From Dasyornis broadbenti (Eukaryota; Chordata; Aves; Passeriformes; Dasyornithidae): DNA of 64,000 nt. Both the position numbers and the translations under genes were made by a program. Positions within the stretch are counted from its first letter, which is position 1. Every line of letters begins with the position of its first letter. The notes beneath the pieces were generated by a model that was not told where the DNA came from, ran no database searches, and saw only the letters and a program-made list of their open reading frames with translations. This document shows positions 1-13,130 of the stretch, piece after piece. The stretch is from the NCBI GenBank assembly GCA_013397935.1, contig VZRN01006818.1:3471674-3535673 (forward strand), written 5' to 3'.

Positions 1-358
1 TTGTTTGCTTTGTCTCTTCACATGGTTTTAAATCTGAACTGTGACTCATAAAGATGTAGATAGAGTATTACCTGTATACATTTTTAGAATATATACTCAG
101 TTGATTTGTGTTGCTTGACACATTCTTAGTGAACCCCCATGGACACAGTGTTTCAGCATTATGTAAACCAGCAAAGTGCATAGGAAACCAATATTACTAC
201 AATATGCAATTGCACAGGCATCTGTGTGTTACTACTGTTGGAAGATGAAGTTTTAATTTGAACCAGGATAGCTGGAGATGTTGTTAATTGATTTAACATA
301 TTTATACACTAATATATTTTTATTTGTTAATGACTTTATTCCCCCCTGCCCTGTGAAG

Positions 359-562
359 ATTGATGTCCTCCAGGCTGAAGTAGCAGCACTGAAAACACTA
401 GTACTGTCTACTTCACCAACATCTCCAACTAAGGAGTTCCAGTCTGGAGGGAAAACTCCTTTTAGGAAAGGCCATGCAAGAAACAAGAGTACAAGCAGTG
501 CTATGGGCGGTAGTCATCAGGACCTTACCATGATGCAGCCAATTGTAAAAGATTGTAAAGAG
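359..562 (+). CDS. RAB3IP: RAB3IP (Rabin8) coding exon, first one in the window
   Basis: RAB3IP encodes Rabin8, a guanine-nucleotide exchange factor that activates Rab8 in polarised membrane traffic and ciliogenesis. This 68-codon exon lies just after the Sec2 coiled-coil region. It begins IDVLQAEVAALKTLV, a helical stretch, and continues into a Ser/Thr/Pro-rich linker. The acceptor is a C/T-rich tract ending in AG at 357-358. The donor GT is at 563 and both ends are phase 0. The linker contains HARNKS (Ser codon 488-490), which fits the HxRxxS consensus of NDR kinases and matches the known NDR2 site of mammalian Rabin8 (Ser272). The exons encoding the N-terminus and GEF domain must lie upstream of the window. 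Confidence is high, because this and the next five exons join in frame into the expected C-terminal half. Confidence 0.95.
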
Positions 563-1388
563 GTAATGTACAAGAATTGTTCTTTTTCCTGATACACTGG
601 CTTTGTTTTTTTACTCACAATAAATATAGCATATATTAAATCTTCATTTAATGTTTACTGTCTTAGAGATCTTTTTCATTAATGAAAGAACTTTCCTTAC
701 ACACCAATAGGTGGTGATTTTTCCAAGTCTAATTTACCTTTAAGTCATTAAGGGAAGATAGATAAGATTTCAAATATTGGAATTACACATAGTAATTAAA
801 AAAACCCCGAAGAATAAGCCAAACAGTATAACTGAATGAGAAGTCCTGGTGGCTTTTTTATGAAGTCCATCACTGAAAGTTCATAAACTTTTGTAAGCAT
901 TGTTTAAACTGTCATAGAAAAGAGGAAGAGTAATTTTATAGATCAGTAGTCTAGTAATGTCTAGGACTGCAGTTGTTTTCTTTGAATTTCTCTGCATTTC
1001 TGTAACTTATATAAATGGATGTGGAGTAAAATACTGTAACGAAGGTGCATCAAAATGGAAACTGTTTTCTGGCTCTTCATAAGTTTTTTCGAAGCTATGC
1101 TGTATGCGTAGGAAATGGGGGAAAGGTAATTAGCTTGTCCCTGGTGTAGTGGTAACCAGTAGATGAATTATCTCTGTCTATTGAAAATCGTGTGTTTTGA
1201 TTTGCTTGAATTTACAGTCTTAGGAAAGTGAATTTAAGAAAGTATTCATAGCTGAACCATGATAGCATTCTTTCACATTACAATAAGAAAGCATTTTAAT
1301 GCTTATTATTTTCCTATGGATATTTACAAATGATGGACACTAGTGATAATTACATTACTAAAATATGAGAATCTTTTGTGTGTTCTAG
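563..1388 (+). other. RAB3IP intron
   Basis: An AT-rich intron with GT at 563 and a TTCTAG acceptor ending at 1388. I see no exon, repeat family or structured RNA in it. Confidence 0.85.
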
Positions 1389-1517
1389 GCTGACCTGTCT
1401 CTGTACAATGACTTCAGATCTTGGAAGGATGAGCCTACTATGGACAGAACATGTCCTTTCTTGGACAAAATTTATCGGGAAGATATTTTTCCGTGTTTAA
1501 CCTTCTCCAAAAGTGAG
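1389..1517 (+). CDS. RAB3IP: RAB3IP coding exon
   Basis: A 43-codon exon, phase 0 at both ends, starting ADLSLYNDFRSWKDEP and ending TFSKSE. It belongs to the conserved C-terminal half shared by RAB3IP and RAB3IL1. The residues PTMDRTCPFLDKIY and EDIFPCLTF are close to the mammalian protein. The acceptor is CTAG at 1385-1388 and the donor is GTAATG at 1518. The paralogue RAB3IL1 was considered, but the near-identity to RAB3IP and the MYRFL neighbour downstream favour RAB3IP. Confidence 0.95.
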
Positions 1518-3734
1518 GTAATGGAAATGGTCTAAATGTGGTCACTGACATCTTCTCCTTAAATATGCTACTTGGAGCCAAAAGACTATTATATTGTTTT
1601 CAATATGAAGTTTAACCGTTTTTGTTTCATTAGTGCGTAACAATTTATAGTGAAGTGCTAAAGTTTGGTCTGGAGTATTGAAATGACCGTTTTTTTCCTT
1701 CACTGTTCTGTTCCATTTATGCTCTTCCACATGGCCTTTTTAGGTCTACTTCTTCAAATGTTACTCCTGTCTGTCAGAATCTGATGTTTGTAGGAATGGA
1801 TGGAAGTTCTCTTTCTGATACTTCAAATACAGTGAAGAAATCGTGTTCTGTCTCTTACTTATATATGGAGCAATAGAGACCAATATATTTAAGTTTTGTG
1901 GACTGGTTTTCTCTCATGTCAGTAAAGCAAACTGCAAGCACAGTCTGGGCCTTTTCTTGAAGAGAGGTTTGAGTTACAAGAATTAGACTTTGGGATTTAA
2001 GGTTCAACAGGGGCTGTTTGTAAATATGTTTTTAGAGGACTCAAATTATGAGACTTTTTTTCTTGTGTTATTACCACACATTCTCCCATAAAGAGGAAAG
2101 ACTGGAGTTTTACCTGTCCTGGGAATAACATGGAACTGATTACAGATCCAACAGCTTTACTTTGGTTTTGTTCTTAAGCAGCATTTACAGGCTGTAGTTG
2201 GAGTATCAGTCAGTAGGGAAAAAGGGAGCATATTCTTAGATATTTAGTAAAATAAGAAGTTTTTGAAGTCCTAAGTATTGATATTCTTTCTCAATAAAAC
2301 TAAACACCTCACACAGAAAATTCTAAGTTTTCCTCATAATGTTTATCTGTTGTTTTTGGGAGGTATTGTGTTCTTTTCCCATGCTATTTATCTACTGTTA
2401 CTTGCTGGCCATAAGCACTCACAGTCTTTTAGCTAATTGTATACCACTTTGTTATGGTTGGTGTACAGCATCATATGAACCTCTCCCACAAAAAAGTTTA
2501 CTTGGTTAGTATGGGAATTAAATTGCTTCTGCAGTATATGTAAATAGGCTGTCCTGTTGTCTTTTGCAGCAACTTTATTTTGGCTTTTTTTCTTCAGTGG
2601 TAATATAATTACTGTAGATTTGTATTGCCTCGTAAGGGAAGAATGAGTCTTCTAGCACATGTCAGTTACACCATTTATTGTTTCCAGATGCCATGTGTAG
2701 TGACCAACTTCTGTTTTCACTTGGCTACTGACAGGCTAGTGTGCAGTTAAACCAAACAATAAATTACACATGTATTTTGTTCTTGAATAATTGAAAACAC
2801 AGTTACCTGAATGGTTGAAGTATTACATTAAATCTCAGTAGCCTCTTGTGTGTATGTGTAGTGTTTTGCTTTTGGGAGATGGCAGAGAGAGTATTTCATA
2901 TGAACTACTTCAATAGTAACATTCTGGTTTTAAAATAATTAAAGTACAATAGAAAAAGTATTTTTATTACTCAGTAGGAAGGAACTTTGGCACAAAGTTA
3001 TTTCATTAGTAACATAAGTTGCACCTTTTTTAAAATCAAGTAATGGCTGTTACTTGAAACAGTGGTCTTGGGCAAGTGTTCAATCCAATCAAGCAAAATG
3101 GTGTCTTATGATTGTGTATAAAGAGTGAACATAAAAAATGTGAGCTAAGTTGCACTTTAAGTAGACTAGTGTTTGAAAGGTGCAACTGGCTTTTCTATAT
3201 ATTGTTCAGTCTTACTTGTTTGAACACCTTGCTAGATGTCTTTAACTGAAAATCAGTGACATAACATTTACTTGTTTTATTCAAGATAAAGATGCATGCA
3301 GCATAATTTTGTATTTTTCATAGAACACAATAAATTAGACCAATTTTTTAATACAAAGTTTGTGCCATATTCAGTCTCTGACAAGAACACAGCATGTACA
3401 AATACGTGTGCTTTTTGGGTGTATGAGGAATGGCTGAAAATACAGTCAACATTTTAAACATGCTTGACTACATTCCTGGCTGTAAAGACAGTTAGCTTGC
3501 CTGAGGGAAAGCAGGGTTATTTGAAGGGCAGGATTTAAATAGGAGCCTGGAAATGGGACCTCTTGCTCATGATGAAAGTGAAATTTTACTTGTAATAGAA
3601 TTTTTGTTTGGTGGGTTGATTTCCCCCCCCTCCCCCCCGTGTTCTTAACTTTCCAGAACAAGAATTATGTCACTGCTTTGAGGCAATGGATGAAGCAGAG
3701 CTGTTTTTAACTGCTTTCTAAATTTCTCTTGCAG
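1518..3734 (+). other. RAB3IP intron
   Basis: A 2.2-kb AT-rich intron bounded by GTAATG and CTTGCAG. The only low-complexity feature is a C-rich run near 3624-3638. I see no mobile element. Confidence 0.85.
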
Positions 3735-3847
3735 TTGGCCTCAGCTGTTCTGGAAGCTGTTGAAAACAACACTCTGAGCATTGAACCTGTTGGCTTGCAA
3801 CCTGTTCGATTTGTGAAAGCTTCTGCAGTTGAATGTGGGGGACCAAA
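3735..3847 (+). CDS. RAB3IP: RAB3IP coding exon
   Basis: A 113-bp exon starting LASAVLEAVENNTLSIEP and ending ECGGPK, with the last lysine codon split after two bases. The acceptor is TTGCAG and the donor is GTATGT at 3848. It continues directly into the exon at 7159, with which it makes 71 whole codons. Confidence 0.95.
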
Positions 3848-6800
3848 GTATGTTGAGCTAACATAGGGGGATCATCTTGACTCCTTTGAGATCTCTTGGT
3901 TTGAGAAAACTGCTATCAATTGACTACCTCAGTCAAATTTGTGTATCTTAAGTTTAATTTCCTAAAATCTAAGACTTCATGATTGTTGTTACAAATTTTA
4001 TGGGAAAGTAAGCAACTAATAAATGAAACGTCAAAGAAACCTAATATAGAACAAACCTTACCTTTTGGGGAGAGCTGTTTGCTTCACTTTTGATGCATTC
4101 AGAAGTGTAATAACATTCACCTCTTTGGAGGAGACCATCCCAATACTTGAAACAAATGCTTTTGAACTAGGGGCTCTCAGGTAGAAAGCATCATGAAAGA
4201 TAGAAGTACTGGAATAGTACAGGCTGGGTTTCTGACATCTGGAGTACTTGTGGCATAAAAAATTTAGGACATGTAGGATGCTGACAAAGGTAGCTGAAGT
4301 ATTTGAGAAATATAGGGATTAATCCTCTGAATTTGAGCAGGAGGAATGTAAGTGAGAATGAAGATGAGTGAGAGTTTGAACCTAAAGTAGGAAGTATGCT
4401 TGAATGACTGGTTAACTTAGAAATTCTGGAATGATCCTAGAGGAATGTGAAGCAAGACCTCTTGTCAGGTGCAGATACAAACATTGAAGTTAGGTGGGAG
4501 GGACTTGCCTGAGGCACTGGGGCTTTGATGAAGAGGAGAAGGAAAGGGATGTATAGGATGCCTTAGCGTATGTCAGAGTAAGAAAGCAAGGTCAATTTGG
4601 AGATTAATCTGGAGCCTTCCGAATTTTGACTAAGACTTGACTTTTCTGTTGGAGATATTTTGGACAAATTGACAGTTTACTCTGTAATATTTGATTTGAG
4701 AAATCTCAATTTTACAGTTGAAAACTTCCATCAAAATATTTTCATCTAACTCTAAGATTTTTTTTCTTTCTCATTGCCATTGCTTTTTAATCCTTGTTTT
4801 TCATCTGTTGAGTGGAAGAGAAACTACAATTAACACATCTCAAAATCCTTTATTTTCTCTTTAAAGAAGCTGTATAAAATGAAAATTGTGTTTTATGACA
4901 GTCTTTGATCCTTTCTAGACTACAGAGTTCAAGCATTTAAATACTCTTCAACTTCCTCCTATCACTAGAACACACACTTTTTGAGCTGTAGCAGCCTCTC
5001 CATCAGAAGGGCCCACACCAGTAATGGAGCTAGTCAAGGGGTAGTGAATTCCTATCCAAGATCTGCCACTGTGAGCTGTGTTCTATGAATGCAGTAGAGA
5101 ACCTGGACAGCCAGAAACTACTGGTGTAATAGTCATGTGTCATTAAAGAAAAATTGACAAATGGATTTAAAGTTGTTGTGGTTCAAGCAACTTCCCTACC
5201 TCTTGATGTGATGAAATACTTGCCCAGACAGAAGACTCAGTTGCATCATTCAGAAATTTCTGGTGATTTTTAACCTGTTTTCTCCAGATTAGGATAACTT
5301 TTAAATCAGAACTTAAAAACTCCTTAAATATTTGGCAAGATAGAGCTTAACATTTTGAGATGACAATGAACAAGATGTAATTTAGTTACTTTAGGTATAT
5401 CAGAAGGTCAGGCAAATTCTTTTCTCCCTTTTCCAGCTCTTCTGTACCAACAAAAACTTCTGTGGTGCTGCTTGTAGATAAGTAATAGGTAAGGAACATG
5501 CACTATTTAAGTGTAATTTCACAGCAGTTGTGCTTTGCCTTATATATTATTACTGGCACTGAATGGGAAACAGGTGTTTCAATTTTCACTTAAAACCTAA
5601 GTTTAAAACTGTAGCAGTTTCAGGTTTTTATTTTTACACAGTGCAAAACACTTTTTTTATTGAAACCATCTTCTTAAATGAATAACATAATACAGACAAA
5701 CTGAAAATAAACAATAACAAAAACTAGAGTAATGTTTTTAAAGAAGTCATTTAGTTACACATTTGCATTTTGCTGTACATTTGTGTGGGGGAACAGATGC
5801 ATAAAATAGTGAGTAATAGCCCAAAGAACATACTAAGGAGTGGAGGACAGAGAGCTGTGATAGTAGTACAGAAAGGTTCTTAATATACAGAAGTTACTGA
5901 ATGGTGCCTGTGATGGTGTGCAGTAAGTGCTGCTGTAACAAAAGACAGCTGGGTTTCCCCAGAAGATTCAAATAATTGTCCCCATGGGGAACAAAGCGTG
6001 GAGCAGCGTGTGCTGTACAGCACAGAACTGAGTCACCAGCAGGAACTCTTTGTCTTCTGACAAAAGCTAGACTGAAATTGTGATCCAGTTTGCTTCAGCC
6101 ACTGTAGGATTTCTTATATCAATGAACTGCTGTCAGTCCTCATAAATTGCTATGGAAAATCGTATATATGCTTCCATTTTCTCCTGTTTTACATGGTTCT
6201 GTGGACCAGCTGCAGGCAATTTAAAAGAGCCTATGAGCCACTGTTCAGAACCACAGAAGCTTAGTAACTTTTGTTTCACTTTTGAAAGGCAGCTTGTTCT
6301 TAGACTCCCTATTTTCATGAGGTAGAAATGCGAGAAGGAAGAACCAGCAGCTTTTAGAATTAACAAAACAGTGGTTGCCATGACAACTCAGTTCATCTGA
6401 GATGCTGTAATTCAGACATTCTGAATAAATCAAATTCTTATTTTTAAAAATTCATTCTTTTCCTATTTTTTTTTTTGGGAACAATTTGTAGTGACTAATG
6501 ACCTTTCCTGAATACTGCATGGTTGCAATACACCAGAAGTAAATTTGATTATTTTACTATCACTTTTTTAATTGTAATGGAAAGAATTCTTGCCAGACAG
6601 CCCATTTTCCTTTGTCCCAAAAGATTTTATACTCTGAATGTAAAATATTATTTTAATTTGGGCATAAATGCAAAGCTGGATTTAAAATGCATCTAAGAGA
6701 AGCTTCAGAGAATTGACTGCTCTTCTGTGGGGCTGTTATTTTTTAAATGATGAAATACCATATCAAGCAGAACTTTTAAAAAATCTGTTTAAATGTTGAC

Positions 6801-7158
6801 ATCAACTGATAATTTAAAAAATGTTTACATGACACATCAAGAGTTAATTAGATAAATCCCACTGTGCCAGAGTTGTCAAGCCAACTTAAATTAGTGAATA
6901 TGGAAGTGCATTCCCAGAGCTGAAGAAAGTTTTAGAATTCAAAAAAAGCACCATAATGCACCAGTACTGAAATTAAATTAGGCCTTGTGGAACTAAAATA
7001 ATTGACGACATGTAATAATTGCAGCTTGTAAAATGAAGGTAGAGACTCATTTTTCTGTGCCAATATGAAGCAGTTACATTAACACCATAAACATATGCAC
7101 GTATTTCGACATTAGTGTCAGATTTGTTTATTGAATCATATCACCTTTATATTTGTAG
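3848..7158 (+). other. RAB3IP intron
   Basis: A 3.3-kb intron with no recognised exon or repeat. Open frames in it, for example on the minus strand at 6133-6433, have no family resemblance and I regard them as chance. Confidence 0.8.
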
Positions 7159-7258
7159 GAAATGTGCTCTCAGTGGACAAAGTAAGTCATGCAAGCATAG
7201 AATCAAATTAGGAGATTCGAGCAGTTATTACTACATTTCTCCTTTCTGTCGTTACAGG
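7159..7258 (+). CDS. RAB3IP: RAB3IP coding exon
   Basis: A 100-bp exon encoding KCALSGQSKSCKHRIKLGD followed by SSSYYYISPFCRYR. The cysteines and tyrosines here are typical of the Rabin8 C-terminal region. The acceptor is TTGTAG at 7153-7158 and the donor is GTAAGT at 7259. It joins the next exon in phase 0. Confidence 0.95.
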
Positions 7259-7366
7259 GTAAGTAGATTTATTGTGATTTAATTTTGTGTAGTAGTTATT
7301 TAGCTATTTTTTTCCATACCTTTATACAAAATTGTATTAACCACCATTATTTTTATATGAGTTCAG

Positions 7367-7436
7367 ATCACTTCTGTGTGTAACTTCTTTACATATATTC
7401 GATACATCCAGCAAGGACTGTTGAAGCAGCAAGATG
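7367..7436 (+). CDS. RAB3IP: RAB3IP coding exon
   Basis: A 70-bp exon only 108 bp downstream of the previous one. It encodes ITSVCNFFTYIRYIQQGLLK followed by QQD and one base of the next valine codon. The acceptor is TTCAG at 7362-7366 and the donor is GTGAGT at 7437. The short intron upstream (7259-7366) is a normal GT-AG intron. Confidence 0.95.
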
Positions 7437-10139
7437 GTGAGTAAAAAAAATTGTGTATAACATACAGAAAGAGACATTTACATAGTGCCTTTGCCTAGAA
7501 GTTGCTCTCTGTGCACAATAGCTGTGACCTGGCATTACAGGAAAGCCTTCAGTTTATAGTCATTGTTGTGATTTTGAGAATATGGTGATATTTCACTCTC
7601 CAATACAGTTATTTTTAAAAACAAATTAAAATGCATTGATTTTTAGTCCATTTAAAAACCCCTTATACAGTAAGAAATGTTAAAAAAAAGTCTAACTAGG
7701 GGAGTTAGTCACAGTTTTTCCACACAGCAGTCAAAAATATAATCACAGAATATGGAGGTATTTTGCATGCAAAAAACTTCAGTTTGGTTTGATCTGGGCC
7801 ATTTTTTCTTTAGCTTGGTATTTTGGCATGTCTTCTCATTTTGTGCAGTGACAATTGAGACAGCCGTTCTTGTCAGACTGTTTTTTCAGGGGGAGCTGGC
7901 AAGAAAGACAATATTTTGGGTTAAATTGCAAAAAGTAAACAGGTAACATTTTATGTATACAGAAAACCTGTAATCATTCCTCTGAGTGCAGCTGAGAAAT
8001 GAGATCATTGCATTTGCATGGCAAAATCTTGATTAGGGCTCTGGTTATAAATGTAAGGCTTGATCATCCTCCACCCCAAAAGAGAAATGTATTTTTTACT
8101 GTCATTGCTTCAGGCTGTAGCCTGGGGGAGCATTCCCTACCTTTGGTTACCCACTTGCTTTGGTCATGTCAGAACATCACATCCAACAACTGCCTTTTTA
8201 AACTCTGTCTGCACAGGGTAATTCAGAAATTTGCTTAACTGTGCTATGTGGTTTCAGTATGTCCATATAAAATATGATGTTTGTGAAAACACATGCACTG
8301 TACATCTAGTTACTTAATTCTGGAATAAATAATATATTGCATATTGGAGTCATAATTTTGTCTTCATTTTCAAGACTATTTTACCTGTTTATCACTATGA
8401 AAGAAAAGGTTTGATTGTGCTTAAACTGCACACAGTTGATTTAATTGTATTTCCTGTCCACGTCAAAGAATATTGCCAAACAGCTTTCAGTCCAGTTTTG
8501 TTTTTAAGCAGGTCATATCACTAAGGCTTCCAGAAATACTGAGCACAGATAGTGGAAAAAGTGTCATTAGCCCTGTGTCAATAGTAAATTAAAATATTTG
8601 CTTTCACTGTGAAAATGTAAATTTTTTTTTTTAGTTCAGTTGCATTTTTGAAAGTAAAGTAAAACAGCATTGTAATGTTTACAGATGTCTGTGCATTTCA
8701 TTATTCCAGTTTTCAAGTCTTTGTGGATTTGCTTCATCAGGAATTTGGCTGCAATTAGCCCCGCTTTGCTACCTCACATATAGTCATCTCTTCCTGATGT
8801 TTCCAAATTTCAAGAGTTCAGGATTTTAGCTACCCCCAAATGCTGTTTCCATCTCTAACCTGAAGTATTCCTCAGGTGATAGACTGTTCCTTACACAAAA
8901 AATGCTGTTAATTTTGGGTGTCAAATGGTCATGGAATTCACCAGAAATTCAGCTATTTCATACACTAAGTTGTGTTTAATAAAACCTTCAGGTGGTAATT
9001 TTTACTGATTTACTAGCATCACTGAAGTTCTTGAAAATGTGTCATTTAAGTTTTAATATGGTTTATACTTACAAGGCTTTTACTTCAACTAAAAGGACCT
9101 GTGCAGTTTCAACTAAAAATTCTTTACTGTGCTATTGAGATAAAAAAACTTAATGTGTTTTTTACATCATATAATGAAATATTTTTAGCATTATCAGATT
9201 TATTCATTCTTCACAAGAAGTTTGTAAAAAAACCCTGAGTTTGGTGTTTCAGCCCAATTGTCATCTCTACCACTGAAACAGAATTTGCATTTGTAGCTTT
9301 ATGTCAGCATTTCAACAATACCTTTGCAAGAATGTAGGCACTCATCATAATTGTCTGCATAATGTGCTGCATGCGTTTCTACTAATGCACCATATAATTT
9401 TCAAGACAGAGGCCACTTTTACAGAAGTGGGTTTTGAAATATGGTAGGGAAGACCTTGTACTTGTTGTTCAGGTTAACTTGTGAACATTCTACATCAGGA
9501 TCTTGACTGCACGAACATTTTGTCTTGAATAATGATATACTTTGTGATTTTGATTTGTATCGCTGTGACATCTAGAAGATTAAGATGTGCACTAGGCTAA
9601 TCACATTTAGGAAAACACAGATGAAATAACAAAAGAGGGTCTTTCCTACCCAATTTATTGTTACCAGCAGATTACTGTAGAAAAGAAAGGAGCAAGAAAG
9701 ATTATAAACGGCAAAATTATAACAAAATTACAGATTCTTTGGTGAAACAATTCATATTCAACAATCTATACTTTTTTTTTGTAGTCATTTAGTTTCATAG
9801 AAAATTAATCAAGGGGCAGGGAAGCTTAAATAAGAAACTGCAATTAATTGAAGCTGACAAGAAGTACCAATATAGATCTGATCTGTATTAAAATAAAAAA
9901 TCTAAAATCTGAGGAATTTTTTTATAGGACTCTCATTTCGAATTTTAGAATATATACTTGAACAAACTGTCATAACCAAGCGCAAGTAGGCCTTACACAT
10001 GTTACACATGTTAATGCTGGTTTTACCAGATGTTTGTTATGACATTTCCCTAAACTCGTGTAGAGTAAGGTGACCTGAATACATCAGTTGAAATAAAATG
10101 TGAATTTGGTATATTTAATAATATTTCTGTCTTTTTTAG
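7437..10139 (+). other. RAB3IP last intron
   Basis: A 2.7-kb AT-rich intron ending in the strong acceptor CTTTTTTAG. No exon or repeat family is recognised. Confidence 0.85.
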
Positions 10140-10222
10140 TGGATCAGATGTTCTGGGAAGTTATGCAGCTGAGACGAGAGATGTCACTAGCAAAACTTGG
10201 CTATTACAAGGAAGAGCTCTAA
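10140..10222 (+). CDS. RAB3IP: RAB3IP terminal coding exon and stop codon
   Basis: The terminal coding exon completes a split Val codon, then encodes DQMFWEVMQLRREMSLAKLG and YYKEEL, with a TAA stop at 10220-10222. The C-terminus is at the position expected for Rabin8. Together with the five upstream exons it gives 232 residues, about the C-terminal half of the roughly 460-480-residue protein. No disruption is seen in any RAB3IP exon. Confidence 0.95.
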
Positions 10223-10850
10223 ATCTTTTTTCTCTTGCACATGCATGAACTTAATTGAATATACATAACTGAAATTGCTGAATCTTTTTTTGTCACTTGA
10301 TATTTATTTCCACAAAGTGGGTCCAAGATCTTTCTCCTTTTGCAGATGGCACTAAGAAGTACTGTGATCGTTTTAAATTGACCTATGCTGTATATGCCTA
10401 CCTATAATACTTAGTTGAACAAATGTGGTACGCACTTGCAGGTGTATTAGTGATTGTAATTTCCATTTAAAAACAAAAGTTCTGATTAAAGTGTTATTAT
10501 GAAACAGTCTCTGTCTTCTGTTCTTTGTGATGCAGAATGATGTGGATCTCCCCAATAAGACACTCCAATACGTAAAACTGATGTGATTTTATGAAGAGCA
10601 AATAAAGGCCTGATATTTTCTTCATTGTAGTCTTTAGGTACACATATATAGCTCTCTATGCATGTATGCTAGTACAGTTAACAGCTGGGAGAACTTGGAA
10701 TTGTTTGAAGTGCTGCATTCCTATACTACATATTTTTAAAAATATGTACGTAAGAAGAGAAACACATATAGTAAGAGCCATAGCACAATAAAGCTGAGTA
10801 TATTCACTTTAAGGAAGGGTGCTTCTCAAATATGAAGAAACAATAAAATT
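10223..10850 (+). other. RAB3IP: RAB3IP 3' UTR with candidate poly(A) signals
   Basis: The 3' untranslated region follows the stop codon. AATAAA hexamers occur at 10601-10606, 10787-10792 and 10842-10847. The first is the most likely main signal and the others could give longer ends. The exact cleavage site cannot be fixed from sequence alone. Confidence 0.7.
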
Positions 10851-13084
10851 AACTTGTTTGCTCTTTGGTTAGAAATCTTTTCTGACCCCTGTATGACTGC
10901 TAAAATCTTTCTCTTTCCCTCTAATTTTCTTTCATTAGAATTTTTTTCATTCCATTAAATTATTTGGTTTTTTCTCCCATTCTTCTGGGATTTCCAGTTT
11001 TCAGTGTTTTATACATAATTTTCCCCAGTGTTGTTCTTGAAACTCGGAAATTTCCATTATATGATTCTTTAACATGCTGATGATAATTTCCACATAATGT
11101 TACAATTTGTGTGTGTGAAAAAACTGGTGTCAGAGAACCCAAAAAAAAGATCATGGCCTCTTAAGAAAGATGCTATTTCTGTTGGAAGTCTTCCTTTGGC
11201 ACTTGAAGTTCAAGTGGTCATTTTTTTCCTGGATGTTGTCTCAGCTGAAAGCAGACAGTTGATGAGCTTACAAGGAACACAGTTGTGGGTATGTACTAGA
11301 CTTGCCTGCTTGGAAAAACATTAGATCTTAGTCCTGACAGCCATTTATCAGTTGCATATAAGATTAAAGCTTTGGAAGGTAAACTGACGAACTTTAGAAG
11401 GAGAGCTTACATAGTTGTGCTTTTAACAAGAAGCGTCTCAGTGGATATAGATCTCTGATACTGAAGAAAACCAACACTATTCTTCATTGTCTTACTGCAG
11501 TGTTCTCCATTTTCATGAAAGTAAATAGAATGAGCAGTGAAATTTAGTACCATCCTTGTGTTGCTTGTATATGCCTGAAAACACTTTGCAAGTGTTGGCT
11601 TTGACCAGGCATTTCAATGTTAAGATAAAAACAAACAAGTGAACCTAAATGTTATTAGTAATGGAGTATGAATGTCCAGCTGGGGCTGTTTTAGTACTGA
11701 GGGAATACTTTTATCAATCTCCCCTCACTGGGTACTACTTGCTGTTGTAGAAACCTGGAATAATTCTACCAGCAATTGTTAAAGGATTGTTTATTCTTTC
11801 AATAATGTTAAGGAAGTCTGGCTTTACTCACTCTTAGAAAACAAGCTCTGTATATTGGTATTAATGTGTTATGTTAGACTCATAAATGCATCCTAAATGC
11901 TTGTTAATCCTTAGTTTAAATGAGACAGAACTGTTTCCATGATTAGCTAACAGTAGGCAAATGGTAGCCAGTAGCTATTGCTATTCTGACTTAATACCTT
12001 TTACAACACAATCCTGTTGCACACAATCCATTTAAGTAGAGAGAAGGGTCCTTTTATCTACATGGTAGTATATGAAATGTATTATGCTGAGGTGATTTTC
12101 TTGTATTAGGGATGACAAAGATGTACTCCATGTAGCACATTTCAGTAGTAATAACTGGCTCAATTACATCAGCATCTTTTAAATGCTGACTGGTTTCTGT
12201 CTTCATGTCCCGTCTGCAAAATTCTTTTCTGTATTTTTGATATGAGCTGCTTATCATGAGAAACCTCTGTCACTGTGAGTGCCTGGGGCTTGTAAAAATT
12301 GGACAACAGTTACTTGTCTTTTTGATATAATTACTTCCAAAAATGTCCTAATTCCAGACTTCGTTAGAACTGTTGTTCATAACCAAATCCTTTTTTAGAT
12401 GTCTGCTCAAAACATTTGAATATTTTTCTCCTGTTTGCTTAGTGGTGTCAGAATGGACAGTTTTTAGTGTTTGAAGATGAACTGAGAGAGTGAAGTAGAG
12501 TTTGCTGCGAGCCTTAAAAGAGCTTTGTTCCGTGTTCTGCTTTCTCATGTTTTCCAGTGTTGCTATAGACAAAACATGTTAATGTGTAATTTAGTTCTGT
12601 TCATAATAGTAACAGCATAGAAGTTCTACTTCTCTACTAGTGATGGCTTTGCTCTTGCATTTTTGATTACTATTCCTTTCATCACTAGTTTTAGTTACAT
12701 GACCTGTGTGAAAGTACAAAGACAAGTATTTTTATTGCTGCATTTTTTGTGCTTGTCTAATTACAGTTATTACTAGGACCAAAGGTCCTTAAAACAAGAA
12801 CATTAGATTTACTGAGCAGATAGAATACTCATCACCTTCATCTTGCCTCAAAAGCTGTTTTAGATTCTTCTTTACATGTAGTTTAAGTCCTTTACATAAA
12901 GCCTAAGCATAACGCTGGCTCTAGTTTTGGAGGAATGAAGTCAGCTGGGACAAAGTCATTGAAACCTCTGACAAAGGCGTGATGTGTTCCTTGGCATGTT
13001 CATAATCATCTGGAAGAGAGTGCATTTGTCCCAGTGGGAGCTCTTCGAGCAGTAGGAAAGCAACGCACTTTCTACTGGCTTTTC
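10851..13084. other. Short intergenic region and upstream flank of MYRFL
   Basis: About 2.2 kb separates the last RAB3IP poly(A) signal from the ATG of the MYRFL pseudogene on the same strand. It is AT-rich with no CpG island and no clear TATA element. It must contain the ancestral MYRFL promoter and 5' UTR, but I cannot place a transcription start. Small open frames at 11097-11324 and 12348-12572 look like chance. Confidence 0.6.
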
Positions 13085-13130
13085 ATGGATGTGGTGGGAG
13101 CAAATGAGGCCTTGCAGCAGTTCTTTGAAG
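13085..13130 (+). pseudogene. MYRFL: MYRFL exon 1 with initiation codon
   Basis: The ATG at 13085-13087 opens MDVVGANEALQQFFEG, which closely resembles the MYRF-family N-terminus (M-[DE]-V-V, then EALQ-x-FFEG). The donor GTAAGA at 13131 is strong. The exon ends with one base of a Gly codon, matching the phase of the exon at 19803. The exon itself is undamaged. Confidence 0.88.
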
